This document shows, one piece after another, positions 1 to 11,039 of a stretch of DNA of 64,000 nt; position 1 is the first letter of the stretch; each line of letters opens with the position of its first letter. The position numbers and the translations under genes are program-made. Under the pieces are notes generated by a model. That model was given only the letters and a program-made list of their open reading frames with translations. It made no database searches and was not told the DNA's origin. This DNA is from Echinarachnius parma. Lineage: Eukaryota > Echinodermata > Echinoidea > Clypeasteroida > Echinarachniidae. The stretch is taken from contig JBAMJV010007692.1 in NCBI GenBank assembly GCA_037951105.1, forward strand, positions 55,138 to 119,137. The letters are read 5' to 3'.

Positions 1-1735
1 CAACGGCACACATGTATTTATTTATAACCCATTAAACATACGAAAAGGGAACCTTACTTTCTCTTGTGTTTTCTTGTCTACCTTGCTTCCTCGTAACTAA
101 AATTAAAATGGTGATATGTTGTGTGAACACGCATTACAAATTCTTTCACAATCTACACCCCACACATTCATATTCCATATTGGTGACCCGACTTTACTTG
201 GAAGCTTGGTTTTACGATATTTAATGTTCCCTGCTTTTTGGACTTGCCTCATTTCAGAACCATTCCTCTCAATTATGTATCGAATGTTTTTATGCTCTTG
301 CATTTATACACGTATTTTCGATGCATTCTTATACCATGTCATGTTTGTTTATTATAGCGACTGCACTGCTATTTACATTACCATGCTTGTTATATTGCTT
401 TCTTTCATGCCCGATTTATAACATGCCATGTTTGTAACCTTTTCTGGTCCGCTATACGTATTCATGTACTAGGTAACAGCGGCGGCCTCCCGCTTTATAA
501 ATAGTGCCACCTTAGATTGTTTTATTGTAACAGCGGCGGCCTCCCGCTTTATAAATAGTGCCACCATTTTCCTGTATATTTGTCGATATTTATATCGTTC
601 CTCATCTGTTCTTCGGCTTCGTCTCTGGTAGGGGAGTACTGTAGCGACCCATACTTCGCTCCTACATGTTGCTTCACCCCGACCTGCTTTTGCCGATCCA
701 GTTATTTCCAGTTTATTACTCTCGGTACTTTTCCAGTTATTTTCCACCACGTGGCTCATACATATTCAGGGTTTCTTCGCGTGTGCGCCCATTCAACCAA
801 TCACGCATCACCATTTCGCCAGCCGCGCTTTTCAACTCCACGTGCCTTTCACCAGTTTCTTCACTCCGATCACCATCTCTCGTTGAGTCAACATCAACTC
901 TAGTTTTCTCTCTCCGCCGTCGAGACCCTTCTGTGGCATGAATCTCCATCATGTCACAGCACCTTTCACGCCGCCCCTAGCGGACTGGATAGTTTCTAGT
1001 GGTACGTTATACGTTATAATCACCGCCGTCTTGTGCCACTGATTCACCACTGGGAGTTTCCACGTCACGATACGCACCGGGCAGTTCTGGCGTACTCACC
1101 TCACAGCTCGACTCACCGTAGCTGGTCTGCTCACGCATCTTCTTAGTCGGCCTACGACAATGGACGATTCACTGTTCCTTCGGCACCGACTCTGATTCCT
1201 GTATTCACCTTTCCTTGGCATCGACCCGTAGAGCGACTCACCGTCTCCGCGTCAACCGCCGCATCATCTTCTTCGTTTCTCGTCTCGACCGCGACCCACG
1301 AGGGTCAACTTCTTCATCAGCGTCGTCACGCGCACTTCGCGGTTCTTCAACCACGTCATCGAAGTCGCGTTTCCACTTTCCAAGTCTCCGCATCATCATC
1401 GCGTGCAGCCCCTTCCTTCGTTCATCAAACCCGCATTTTCGGACTTCAGCAAACATTTACTGTAAGCGATTATTTATTGTCAGGCTTATTTTAATGTATT
1501 TTCGTGCAATATCTTATCCCGTTTATTCATGCATATTCTCATCCCGTTGCAACGGCACACATGTATTTATTTATAACCCATTAAACATACGAAAAGGGAA
1601 CCTTACTTTCTCTTGTGTTTTCTTGTCTACCTTGCTTCCTCGTAACTAAAATTAAAATGGTGATATGTTGTGTGAACACGCATTACAAATTCTTTCACAA
1701 TTTACTCCCCCACACATACTTATCCCACAGGATGA
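1..1735 (+). mobile_element. Fossil LTR-type element (two LTR-like direct repeats, deleted interior)
   Basis: Positions 1 to about 178 recur almost unchanged at 1549-1735. Right after the first copy lies TGGTGACCCGAC (181-192), which looks like a primer-binding site of the kind that follows a 5' LTR. No gag or pol protein is recognisable between the repeats. A 39-bp sequence containing TTTATAAATAG occurs twice in tandem (473-511 and 527-565). The near-identity of the terminal repeats suggests a fairly young insertion. The element is clearly broken, reduced mostly to terminal sequence, and the window starts inside the first repeat, so its true left end is not visible. Family could be Ty3/Gypsy or BEL; I cannot choose. 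An ordinary tandem duplication is the alternative. Confidence 0.45.
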
Positions 1736-2213
1736 TCAAGGGATCAAAGAACGAACCTCGATCGTTGAGTGCGCGCGCACGTCTATGGTCAGGCTAATAT
1801 GAGTACAATGGGACAATGGGGTGGTATATCCATCTAGGCATCTTATGATCTAGACAGAAAAAATCCATCTCGTTATGGAGGGGGTCGTTTAATATTATGA
1901 CGTCATACTACAAGAGAGCGGATGAGCAAAACAAAATCGTCAAAGAACCCTCGAAACATTGGCTGATTTGTTCTGACTACTTATGATCTAAACTCTAGAG
2001 ACCTATATATAAAGCGATGTATTGTAAAAAAAAAAAAAAAAAAAAAAAAAGTTTCGATTTCTTGGTCAGGCGTTGACCAGTTTTGTTCTAGTAATTATTA
2101 AAGGGATGTAGTAATAACTTTGTATATAATGCAACAGGTGATGTATGGTTGATAACATGTGTACCTTTTGTGATCCACTAAGTTATGCGTGAGAATTTTA
2201 TGTTAAATGGGTC
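1736..2213. other. Unique AT-rich flank, no gene seen
   Basis: This stretch lies between the LTR fossil and the first MITE. It holds an A-homopolymer at about 2027-2050 and no open frame or repeat that I can link to anything else in the window. It is outside the duplicated units. Confidence 0.5.
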
Positions 2214-2392
2214 ATAAAGTCAGCGTAATAGGGGTGTAATGCACCGGCGTACTAGTGTGGTGTGGGGGGGGGGGGGGGGGGGGGGGCTCTTGCCATCCCC
2301 AAACGTTTTTGCTCATTACGCCACTGGTGTAATGAGTTAGCGAATATCACTTTGCACAAACGCTCATTACACCCCTATTACGTTGACTTTGT
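2214..2392. mobile_element. Short MITE with about 25-bp terminal inverted repeats
   Basis: The left end AAAGTCAGCGTAATAGGGG and the right end, read in reverse complement, AAAGTCAACGTAATAGGGG form an inverted repeat about 25 bp long. The interior contains a run of 23 G (2264-2286). The homology between unit 1 and the other units begins inside this element, near 2301; units 2-4 keep only its right half. No target-site duplication could be fixed. Confidence 0.6.
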
Positions 2393-3534
2393 ACACAGTT
2401 AATTACAACTTTCCAGTGGATAAATACAAATCCAAGCTATTCAATCGTACTATCTTTTTAACGAAAGGGACATTCGAAGAAAAAAAAACCCTTCTCCGCA
2501 TGCTTCTAATAATCATGGGCGTCGATCACGGGGGGGGGGGGGATATATCCCCCCAATATTTCAGGTGGGGGGGGGGGGGATGGCCTCTGTATTATTATCC
2601 CCCCCCCCCAATATTTGGGGTTAAAAAATATATAACAATTTATTTTTAACATTGAAATAAAGGAGCATTGCCCCCTCTCATTCATAATGTGAAAGTTGTT
2701 ACTATAGTACCACTTTTGATAGTGCTAAACTGCCCAAATCCAAATTTTCCGGAGGGTTGCGCCCCCTGGAACCCCACTAAGGTTATTTCACCCAGTCCCG
2801 GATCTGTACTTATTGAATAGTTTTATTCAGGACTTCTCTCTTGGCACACTTTCAGGCGATCTGGCCACTCTGTGCGTCGGCGCTTCGCTCACTAAAATTG
2901 AGCTAACTATTCAATAGTTAACTGTATTAATTATAGACAACATCTTTATATCTGGATATTACAAATCCCAAAGCTTCCGGGGGCTCCGCCCCTGGACCCC
3001 CAATAAGCTTCCAATGTGGGTATCCCATGACTGATGCTATTCAGGGTTCCATCAGGATGCTTGCAATCTTTGTATCTATCAGGTTAAAGTTCATCTTGGA
3101 CAAGCCCACCTCATAACATGATGCTTGCAATGTGCACTTATTAATCTTCAAATTTCTAAACAGCTAAATTCAAAGCTTTTGGGGCCCCCTATCCCCCCTC
3201 CCCCCCCCCCCCCCCCCCCTCAGTCATAAAAACCCGGGCACGCTGCTGAATTGTCGCTTCGCTCCCTCGCCAGACATGCCAGAGATGGTCAAAATGACGT
3301 ATCATCCCCCCCAATGGCGAGAAGAAATCGACGCCCTTGGTAATAATACTCAACTGGATGCACCCCTCCCCTCCTGGCACCCTCTGATTATGTCAACCAT
3401 GCATGGCTATATACATCAAACTAGATGCATATGGCTGCAAGAACAAGAGATAAGCCGTGCCCAGATTCGGGAAAACTATGGTTATATGAGGTACATAGAT
3501 CGAGAGGTCAAGTGTGACGTCATCAAAGACCTAT

Positions 3535-3845
3535 TTTAGAATGTCCAAATATGAACTAAATTTTCTGAAAGAGCATACAAAATAATGTCCAAATGTTGAA
3601 AAACAATCGATTTATGCTCATCCGAATGAATTTATTTCAATAGGAAATCACTGTTAATTTGCTCTGGTTCATAACGTTACGAACCAGAGCAATTAAAATG
3701 AACAATGATTTCCTATAGAAATCTATTTATTCGGATGGTACGTCATATGTCAGCTAATACGTCACATATTCGATGGATTTTCAACCTTTGGGCATTATTT
3801 TGTATGATTTTTTAAATGAAGTTCAAATTGAGAAGTTCTAAGAAC
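3535..3845. mobile_element. Fold-back MITE with about 140-bp arms
   Basis: The two halves are imperfect inverted repeats meeting near 3673 at GGTTCATAACGTTACGAACC. Outer ends carry TTAGAA followed by an AAAT(A/T)TGAACT-like sequence. It is present at matching places in the other units (about 24960-25262, 40175-40477, 63455-63757). Transcribed, it would give a long hairpin. No protein is encoded. Confidence 0.7.
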
Positions 3846-4329
3846 AGATTTGTATGAAACAAAAGTTCTTCGCCTCTTTGATGGCCAAAAATGTAGTTTT
3901 TAAGTTTTTTAAGTTAAAAAATGAGATGGTGTTTCCCGAAATATGGGACGGTTTTGCCAGAAAATGACGTCGTAATTCACCACACAAGTACTAGACCGTC
4001 AATGTTCTTTCTTGCCGGTTTTCTCATTCGTATAATATAATTGCATTTGTGTTTATCTTTCGTTATGTTGTTCAGGCGCGCCGGAGGCAGTTTTGGATTG
4101 GGGGGGGGGGGGGGGGCAAAACTCGAAGGGGGCTCACGATTTATGTGTTTAGGGGCTCATGCTCAACCACACTCACAGGGTTGCCAGAGGTAAGCATGTA
4201 AGAGTGAGATATTGCGAGGATAAAGCGACCAAGCCCGAGGGAGCGACGTGACTGAGCGCGGGGGGGGGGGGGGGGGGGTGTCCCCCCACGGTAGCAGTAG
4301 AGAGCTTTTGTATTTTGGGACTTGAAATT

Positions 4330-5075
4330 GTGCAATCTGGTGGATAAAAACATAAAATATATGCCACATTATGTATGATAGCTTACAGCCAAAAATGAGT
4401 CCCGAGGGAGCGAAGCGACCGAGGGCTGGGGCAGAGCCAGTGGGGGAGGGTTTGGGAGGGGCTATACCCCTCCCACGTGGAAGATTTTGCATTTATATAC
4501 TTGAATTGGTGCAATCTGACTGGTGCAAACAAACATAAACCATATGCCACATTATGTATGATCCAACAACATAGCTTACAGCCAAAAATTAACCCCGAGG
4601 GAGCGAAGCGACCGAGGCCTGGGGCAGAGCCAGAGGGGGAGGGTTTGGGAGGGGGTATCCCCCTCCCACGGGAAAGATTTTGCATTTATATACTTGAATT
4701 GGTGCAATCTGGTGCAAACAAACATAAACCATATGCCACATTATGTATGATCCAACAACATAGCTTACAGCCAAAAATTAACCCCGAGGGAGCGAAGCGA
4801 CCGAGGGCTGGGGCAGAGCCAGAGGGGGAGGGTTTGGGAGGGGGTATCCCCCTCCCACGGGAAATATTTTGCATTTATATACTTGAATTGGTCCAATCTG
4901 GTGCATACAACCATAAACCATATGCCACATTATGTATATGATCCAACAACATAGCTTACAGCCAAAAATGAGCCCCGCGGGAGCGAAGCGACCGAGGGCC
5001 GGGGCAGCGCCAGAGGGGGAGGGTTTGGGAGGGGGTATCCCCCTCCCACGGGGAAGATTTTGCATTTATATACTT
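4330..5075. repeat. Tandem array of about 190-bp monomers (4 copies)
   Basis: Monomers are marked by the core CGAGGGAGCGAAGCGACCGA (or a CGCGGG variant) at 4403, 4596, 4785 and 4976. Each contains the hairpin GGGAGGGGGTATCCCCCTCCC-like sequence and an AT-rich linker. Open frames on both strands here, rich in proline and arginine, are by-products of the repeat. The same array has 4 monomers in unit 2 and 5 in unit 3. Confidence 0.85.
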
Positions 5076-5282
5076 GAAATAGTGTAATTTGGTGCATGTC
5101 ACACAAATAGTCAGAACAATGGCAGCCTACACAGAACTACGTGGACCAGTAAAGAAAACCCCACCCCAGACGGTACCATACGCAAGTTACACAACAAATT
5201 TAAATAATTTGTTTGCGTGCGAAGCGCGCATCAAAAACTTAAACAAAAAGTATGAATTAGTTTTTAAACGTTAGAATTAACA

Positions 5283-5374
5283 AGTATTTTCTTTTTTTCT
5301 TTCCCACTCTTCTTTCTTTTCTTTTTCTTTTTCTTTCTTTCTTTCTTTTTTTTTTTTTGGGGGGGGGGGGGGGG
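5283..5374 (+). repeat. Polypyrimidine tract followed by a G run
   Basis: About 70 bases of T and C with CTTT/CTTTTT periodicity run directly into a run of about 16 G. The counterparts are at about 26855-26946 and 42252-42332, with different tract lengths. The sequence is a candidate triplex/H-DNA former. Confidence 0.7.
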
Positions 5375-5569
5375 AATATTGGAGGGGCAAAAACTTGTTC
5401 TGCCCCCCCACTTTTTGGATTGGGGGGGCCCCCCTGCCCCCCCCCCCCCCCCACTTCCGGCGCAAATGATGTTGTTTGTATGTTCTTTACTTATCTGTAA
5501 ATATCCATGTTATAATTATGTATGTGTTTTATATGACGACTGGAATGAATAAATACAAAATAAAATTTT

Positions 5570-5735
5570 GCCCGAATGTAACATGACTTTGCCCGAATAT
5601 GACATGAGTTCGCCCAAATATGACATGACGGATTTTCCCGAATCTGAGGTGTTTTTTGCCCGAACATGGTAGTTTTCAAAACTCCAGCAGGAGGGCTGCA
5701 GCCACCAGCCCCCCGCCTCCTACGCCTTCGGTGCA
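5570..5735 (-). repeat. Dispersed repeat with iterated TTCGGGCAAA motif
   Basis: On the minus strand the block starts with GGAGGCGTAGGCGGGGGGC, then GGAGTTTTGAAAAC, then four or five degenerate units of TTCGGGCAAA...CATGTCATA spaced about 20-25 bases. The same family appears in the opposite orientation at 13640-13960, next to the TRIM gene, so this is a dispersed element and not a local satellite. Counterparts: 27161-27330 and 42535-42705. Confidence 0.6.
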
Positions 5736-6468
5736 TTGGAATCAATAGTCATGAACATAATAGACACTTACTTTTTTCACGTATTCATTACATTACTTAC
5801 ATACAATATCCAGACAACATTGTTTATTAACCATCCGGTTCAAAGTACATACTATGCATTATTAAAGTGATCCATTATACTTTGTCAAATTCAACCAAAA
5901 TCATTTGGACGGGCATTTAGAGCTTTCACTCTTCCCTTGTACCAACGTTGTTTGGCTTATGGCAACAAAACAGTACAGTAATTTTTAGATTGTCTCCCTG
6001 ATTATGGAGATATTTATGATATGAATTTAATCCTATATAATTATATGACTCGCAAAAAGCTCGGAAAAGTTTGTTCGATCATATCTCCTTTCATAATGCC
6101 GAAAATATACATTGACATACATAGAAACATTGTATGTCATTTAATGATATGAATATTGAACGCTTTTGTTGTTGTTGTGCACGCGGGCTGGAAAGATTCA
6201 GTGGCATGACTGATTGGATTTGGGGAGGAGGGGGGGGGGGGGGTGGGGCACCCGAATTATTTTGAGGCACATCTTATATTTATTTATTTGTACGAAGATT
6301 TCCCCCTTTAAGTTTGTTATTATGTTTCCAAATATATTTCGGGGGGGGGGGGGGGGGCACGTGCCTCCCGTTGATACCCCACTGGAAGGATATGCGTAAA
6401 ACACCGAGCACTGCCAAGTTCAGGCATGGATTACTATAGTTGTCGTTTTACCAAAGCGCGTAGTGAAA
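5736..6468. other. Upstream region of HNMT-like gene A
   Basis: AT-rich sequence conserved across units 1-3, containing two G runs (about 6229-6243 and 6342-6357) whose lengths vary between units. The promoter of the HNMT-like gene should lie here. I see no clear TATA box near the start codon, so no promoter is called. Confidence 0.35.
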
Positions 6469-8389
6469 ATGGCGTCGTCTTCTACTTCTAGCTCTACTGG
6501 GACTGATAGGACCTCATCGGATGCAACGGATACATTCGTTGGTTTGTTTGAAGATCCCACACGGTACAGCCAAGCTTATCGGACAGTCCTCCGATACGCA
6601 GATTATTACGAAGTGGTTGACAACTGGTATAGCAACATATTCCCGAGGGATATTGTTGACAAATTGGCGCCCAAGGACCAGCCCATACGCATTCTAGGCG
6701 TTGGCAGCGGAGCAGGTATATAATATAGTACAAAACAACTGTCTGTATAAATATTATGGGGCATTCTTTGGTCAATATTTCGTTTGCGTTTCGTATCGTT
6801 CTGTTTATGAAATATCCACTGAAATACAACAAAAGAGCATATAATACAGTTATTGGCTATACTTTGCTAGAATGCTCCCAAGAGAGCGAAAATGCATGTC
6901 ATATTTATACATTGTAATATATTCATCGATCGAGTGAGTGTTTAGTTAGGATTTGTATTGTTATCAGGCCTTTTATTATTATCATTATCTATCCGGCGCT
7001 CTTTAAAATCTTAAATGTAATATCCTTATACGGCTGTTAAAACATTATGGGGGAGGACGACCGTCGACAATTTATGATCAAAGACACTTGGAGATAATAA
7101 TTGAAGATGATGGTAACTCAGCCTCCTTATTTTCTAATAACATTATATCATGCAGGTGAGATAGACCTGAAGATAGCGTTGAGCATCCAGGCTCGATGGA
7201 ACAAGGTTCACAACACCGTCGTTGACCCATCACAAGATCAGAACGACCTGTACCGCCAGCTCCTGAAGACGACGACGGATGAAGGCGTGCATAACATCAT
7301 TTACGACTTCAGGCAGCAGACGATCGAAGAGTACCGCCAGGAAGAGGCGAACAGAGGAAGAAAGTTTGATTTCATCTCCATCGTTCACTGCTTGTACCAC
7401 GTACGAGATTATGACGACACAGTTGGATACCTGTACGAATGTCTGGAGGAAGGAGGGATCCTTCTCTGTGTGTCTTGCACAGGTTATTATTAAATGATTA
7501 TCCTTTCCCTATAACTTTCAAATTAGAATAGAAAAAGTAGACTAATTTTACTTTGTCCCTGTGGCGATTCCGTTCGTATATATATACTAACACTTTCCGT
7601 TTACTAGAACAATAATCATTCATTCTTGCTCACTAATCACTTAGTAATCAGTCAAACATGTCTTAGATTTTGTGGCAACCTGTTTATGGCAGCAAACCTG
7701 CCTAAAGTGGCCACCAAAAGTCGTCCCTTTATAAAACAAAACTAGTGTTATGGAACCTGTCTATAGAGGTCACCTGTTTACAGTGGTCATTTGTCTTGTC
7801 TCCCGTAAATAGGTGATTATTATGCACATGTTTGTTTGTCATCATTTTGGGTATTTCCCCTGACAATATCAACCCCAAACCGCCATGCAGCTACGCCGTA
7901 CGATACCAATCACGATTTAAATATATAGCTACTGCTACATCATAGGAATCGCGAGGAATTTCATAATTAAATTGTGGTTAGAAATAAGACTTTTCGCTTA
8001 TCTGTTAATATTCTTTATAATCCAAATCAGAATCCGCCAGTTACACAGTCATCCAGAAGACGCTCCCTCAGACGTGTACTCCAGTGAATAAACCCATCAC
8101 TTCCAGCGACATCTGCCAGTCCCTTGAGAGGCGAGGAATCACATACCAGACGTCCCCTCAGGACGTGAAGTTCGACCTGACCAAACACCTGGACAACAGT
8201 GCCCCTTCGGAGGAAACTGATCTCGTCATAGATTTCTTTTCCATGCTCATCGACGTGAAGAACCAGGCGCCGAAGTTTTACCGAGAGTTCGTCAACTTCT
8301 TGACGTCCGATCCGAGAGGCGTGAAGCGCACCGATGACGGCAAGCTGATTTTAGATGGTAGTGCTGAGGCAGTGTTTGTCCAGAAATAG
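6469..8389 (+). CDS. Histamine N-methyltransferase-like SAM-dependent methyltransferase, copy A
   Basis: Three exons: 6469-6715, 7156-7482 and 8031-8389, joined in phase 1 at both junctions through GT-AG introns (440 and 548 bp), giving 310 residues; human HNMT has 292. The start is the ATG in GTGAAAATGG. Residues 23-60 match the N-terminal helix region of HNMT (LF.D...Y). Residues 75-87 are ILGVGSGAGEIDL, the SAM-binding motif I. VVDPSQDQ (104-111) matches the SAM-ribose region, DFISIVHCLYHVRD (154-167) matches the substrate-facing strand, and ITSSDI lies early in exon 3. Expected role: cytosolic N-methylation of a small amine. In my ungapped alignment the human histamine contacts Glu28, Gln143 and Asn283 correspond to Tyr46, His160 and Gly301, so the substrate is uncertain. 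Exon 3 could start later (after TACTCCAG, also in frame), but the 8031 start restores a segment that human HNMT has. Confidence 0.85.
7664..7810 (+). repeat. Degenerate ACCTG..TA.AGTGG.CACC minisatellite in intron 2
   Basis: Four to five imperfect copies of a roughly 28-bp sequence (AACCTGCCTAAAGTGGCCACC, AACCTGTCTATAGAGGTCACC and CCTGTTTACAGTGGTCA) lie in intron 2. Related sequence returns after the stop codon (8405-8540), first in the same and then in inverted orientation. Found also in copies B and C. Confidence 0.5.
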
Positions 8390-9027
8390 ATCTTGCTAGT
8401 AATACATAGTCAGACCTGTGTAAAGTGACCATCCAAGGGAAACAAGAAAAGAGGCCCCATGGCCTATGCATGTAGACAGGTTCTATTGTATTATTATCCT
8501 CTGCAATGTCACTATAGGCAGGTTGGCTGCGATAGACTGGATGCCAATTAGTGGCAAATCCAAGCTATTTGTCCCATCCGTCACGCTCATCACAAGTCAT
8601 CTTAACTCAATAGTTATAACGTATAATTATGTTTGTAAATAATGTATGGCCTAGCTTTACAGGCCCGGGGGGGGGGGGGGGGGGGGGGGGGGTCATCGCC
8701 GAGACCGAACGTGATCGAGACCGAGACCAATTGGTTTGAGTTAATATAATTTTAATGCAATTAATGTCAACTGGGACGTACCGGACAATCATGACAATAG
8801 TTTACTAATTGTGTCATGTATACGTAATATAATATAATATAGACATCATAATCCATATTTCTAATGATAATAATAATTATTTATTTATAACGCGCATATC
8901 ACATTGTCTCTATGATATATCAAACATATTTATTTTAGTGAATTTCACTTGATGTTTGTTTAAGCAGTGATGGCCTTTAAGTGTTTCAGACTATTGTACA
9001 TTCGTAATGTATAATGAGAACTTACAG

Positions 9028-9272
9028 GGCCCATATTCATAAAACCCCGTTTAGTTTCCTGCTAAATCTATTTTGGATGACGTGGCTACGTATTTAGAAA
9101 ATAATCTTTCAGCTGCCAACTATGATTAACTGATTTAACTCAGTAGGTACCTAAGGGTAACCCAGCTAACCTTAGTTGGGAATCAGGAAATTTGCTCGTT
9201 GATCATTAAACTGTATAATCACAAATGGACTCAGGACGGAACTAAGCTAGTGGGGTTTTATGAATATGGGCC
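9028..9272. mobile_element. MITE with GGCCCATATTCATAAAACCCC ends
   Basis: The termini are about 21-bp inverted repeats: GGCCCATATTCATAAAAC at the left, and its complement at the right ending in ATGAATATGGGCC. Total length is 245 bp with no coding capacity. Flank Y keeps only the right-hand part (around 18595-18690). The identical copy in unit 3 is at 47522-47766. Confidence 0.65.
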
Positions 9273-10301
9273 GAGGACAAAATGTAATATATAGCTCGGA
9301 CTTGACTTCTGCTCCTTACTCCAACACGTCCTATTGCAAAAGTTCCAACATGGTCATGACGGTTAGAAAACTATACACATTAGGATGAGTTTTTGTTATT
9401 TTGTTGTAGTTAGTTTTGTTCACCGTTGTGTCAGTATATTGTTAGCATATGTAAACAGTTAATGTAGCAGTTAATTAGTCTACACTTATGGTATACTGTA
9501 GTTGTGAGTTGTGAGTTAGCTATTTTGTTTACATGCACGAATGCACGATCATCTTAATTAGCTATGGGACTATAACCGAAAGAGGTAGCACTGCAAGTAA
9601 CTGACGGTGTTTGATACACATAATACACAAAAAGCTCTTTTTCATTATCACTTATTGAACATTTTATCACTTAATAATTTTGTATACATTTATCAAAGTA
9701 TAATGTAAATAAGCCACGTATGTGAAGCCGCTAAAGCGAACCTAATGAATGAACAATTATGTCTACTCTTTGTTGAGAGTCAATATGGGGCCTAAAATAA
9801 TGTTCGATATCAGAATCTTATGTTTGATGTCTGTTTAATTATCCCTTATATAATAACTACTAGTATGTACATATTTATCATAGTCTAATGTGAATAAGCC
9901 ACGTATGTGAAGCTGCTAAAGCGAACCTAATGAATGATTATTTCTTTTCTATTTATATAGAGTTAATCATTATTGGGCCTACATTTCCGATCCTAGCAAA
10001 ATCTTCTTCAGAGGCTGACTGAACCCTTTAAAATGTTTTTCAGCATTAGTCTTTCAGATATGTAATGTGCGAAGTTTCTTGAGATAGCAATATCCTTCCA
10101 GGAATTCTGTATACATCCGAGTATATATTTTTAAATGAGTAAACAACACCTATTATAGATACGTTAGATATTTTGTTATTGAAATGGGGTCCAGACCCAT
10201 CTCATTTTTATTATTGGTACTCGGTATTTACACTCACTGTTGAAATGCTGTGTAAAATGGTTGTTGAATCTTTTTATACAACTTTAGGTGTAGCATGAAT
10301 A

Positions 10302-10639
10302 CCCAGCTAGCCACCTGAAGTCGGGCCGATGTCGGAAGTTGGTTGCCGGATGTCGGCATATCGCGGTTGGCTCGAGGTTAAAATGTCCGCCAGCCCAACA
10401 TCGTCACTACGTCATTTTTGTGATATATTGGCATAACGTCAATTTCCGACAATGGCCCAACATCATCTCATGACATGATGTTGGGCCATTGTCGGAAAAT
10501 GATGTTATGCCAATATATCACAAAAATGACGTAGTGACGATGTTGAGCTGGCGGACATTTTAACCTCGAGCCAACCGCGATATGCCGACATCCGGCAACC
10601 AACTTCCGACATCGGCCCGACTTCAGGTGGCTAGCTGGG
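10302..10639. mobile_element. TA-flanked fold-back MITE, near-perfect palindrome
   Basis: Starts CCCAGCTAGCCACCTGAAG and ends with its complement, flanked on both sides by TA. The arms are about 165 bp and almost perfectly complementary, meeting near 10470 (ATCTCATGACATGAT). It is nested in the CACTG-ended element. TA duplication fits the Tc1/mariner group among others; there is no transposase to decide. Confidence 0.75.
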
Positions 10640-10936
10640 TAGTTGTAGAAAGAAGGGTTGTGTAGTGTTGTGATATATATATGTAGTGTTGTGATATATT
10701 GGCATAACGTCAATTTCCGACAATGGCCCAACATCATCTCATGACATGATGTTGGGCCATTGTCGGAAAATGATGTTATGCCAATATATCACAAAAATGA
10801 CGTAGTGACGATGTTGAGCTGGCGGACATTTTAACCTCGAGCCAACCGCGATATGCCGACATCCGGCAACCAACTTCCGACATCGGCCCGACTTCAGGTG
10901 GCTAGCTGGGTAGTTGTAGAAAGAAGGGTTGTGTAA
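10420..10936 (+). repeat. 271-bp tandem duplication including one arm of the palindrome
   Basis: The segment starting GTGATATATTGGCATAACG at 10420 and ending in AAGAAGGGTTGTGTA at about 10663 is repeated from 10691 to 10936, separated by a short GTGTTGTGATATATATATG linker. The result is a central palindrome plus an additional, smaller inverted repeat. Unit 3 carries the same arrangement at 48913-49429. Confidence 0.8.
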
Positions 10937-11039
10937 AGCGGTCATTGTTCAAGCGTTGTTGACAAGTGTTAAATCACGTGATAGTTTCGACCGCGAAATC
11001 ACCGCGACAAAACCCTTTTGTCCCCCAGCAGACCAAGCG

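Noticed and set aside
116-421. 101-codon plus-strand frame near the window start
   Set aside because: It lies across the LTR-like repeat and fossil interior; cysteine- and tyrosine-rich AT-derived sequence with no domain.
4383-5065. Several overlapping minus-strand frames of 60-100 codons rich in proline, glycine and arginine
   Set aside because: They follow the ~190-bp tandem repeat, appear in both strands and shift with monomer number; they are translation of repeat DNA and not genes.
4330-5075. CRISPR-like array
   Set aside because: The repeats are directly adjoining ~190-bp monomers without unique spacers, in a eukaryotic genome.
8031-8083. Exon 3 of HNMT-like copy A starting only at 8085
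   Set aside because: The later acceptor is also in frame, but would drop a segment corresponding to the human SGWDKLWKKYGSRFPQ region; the earlier acceptor after CCAAATCAG restores it in the right phase in all three copies.
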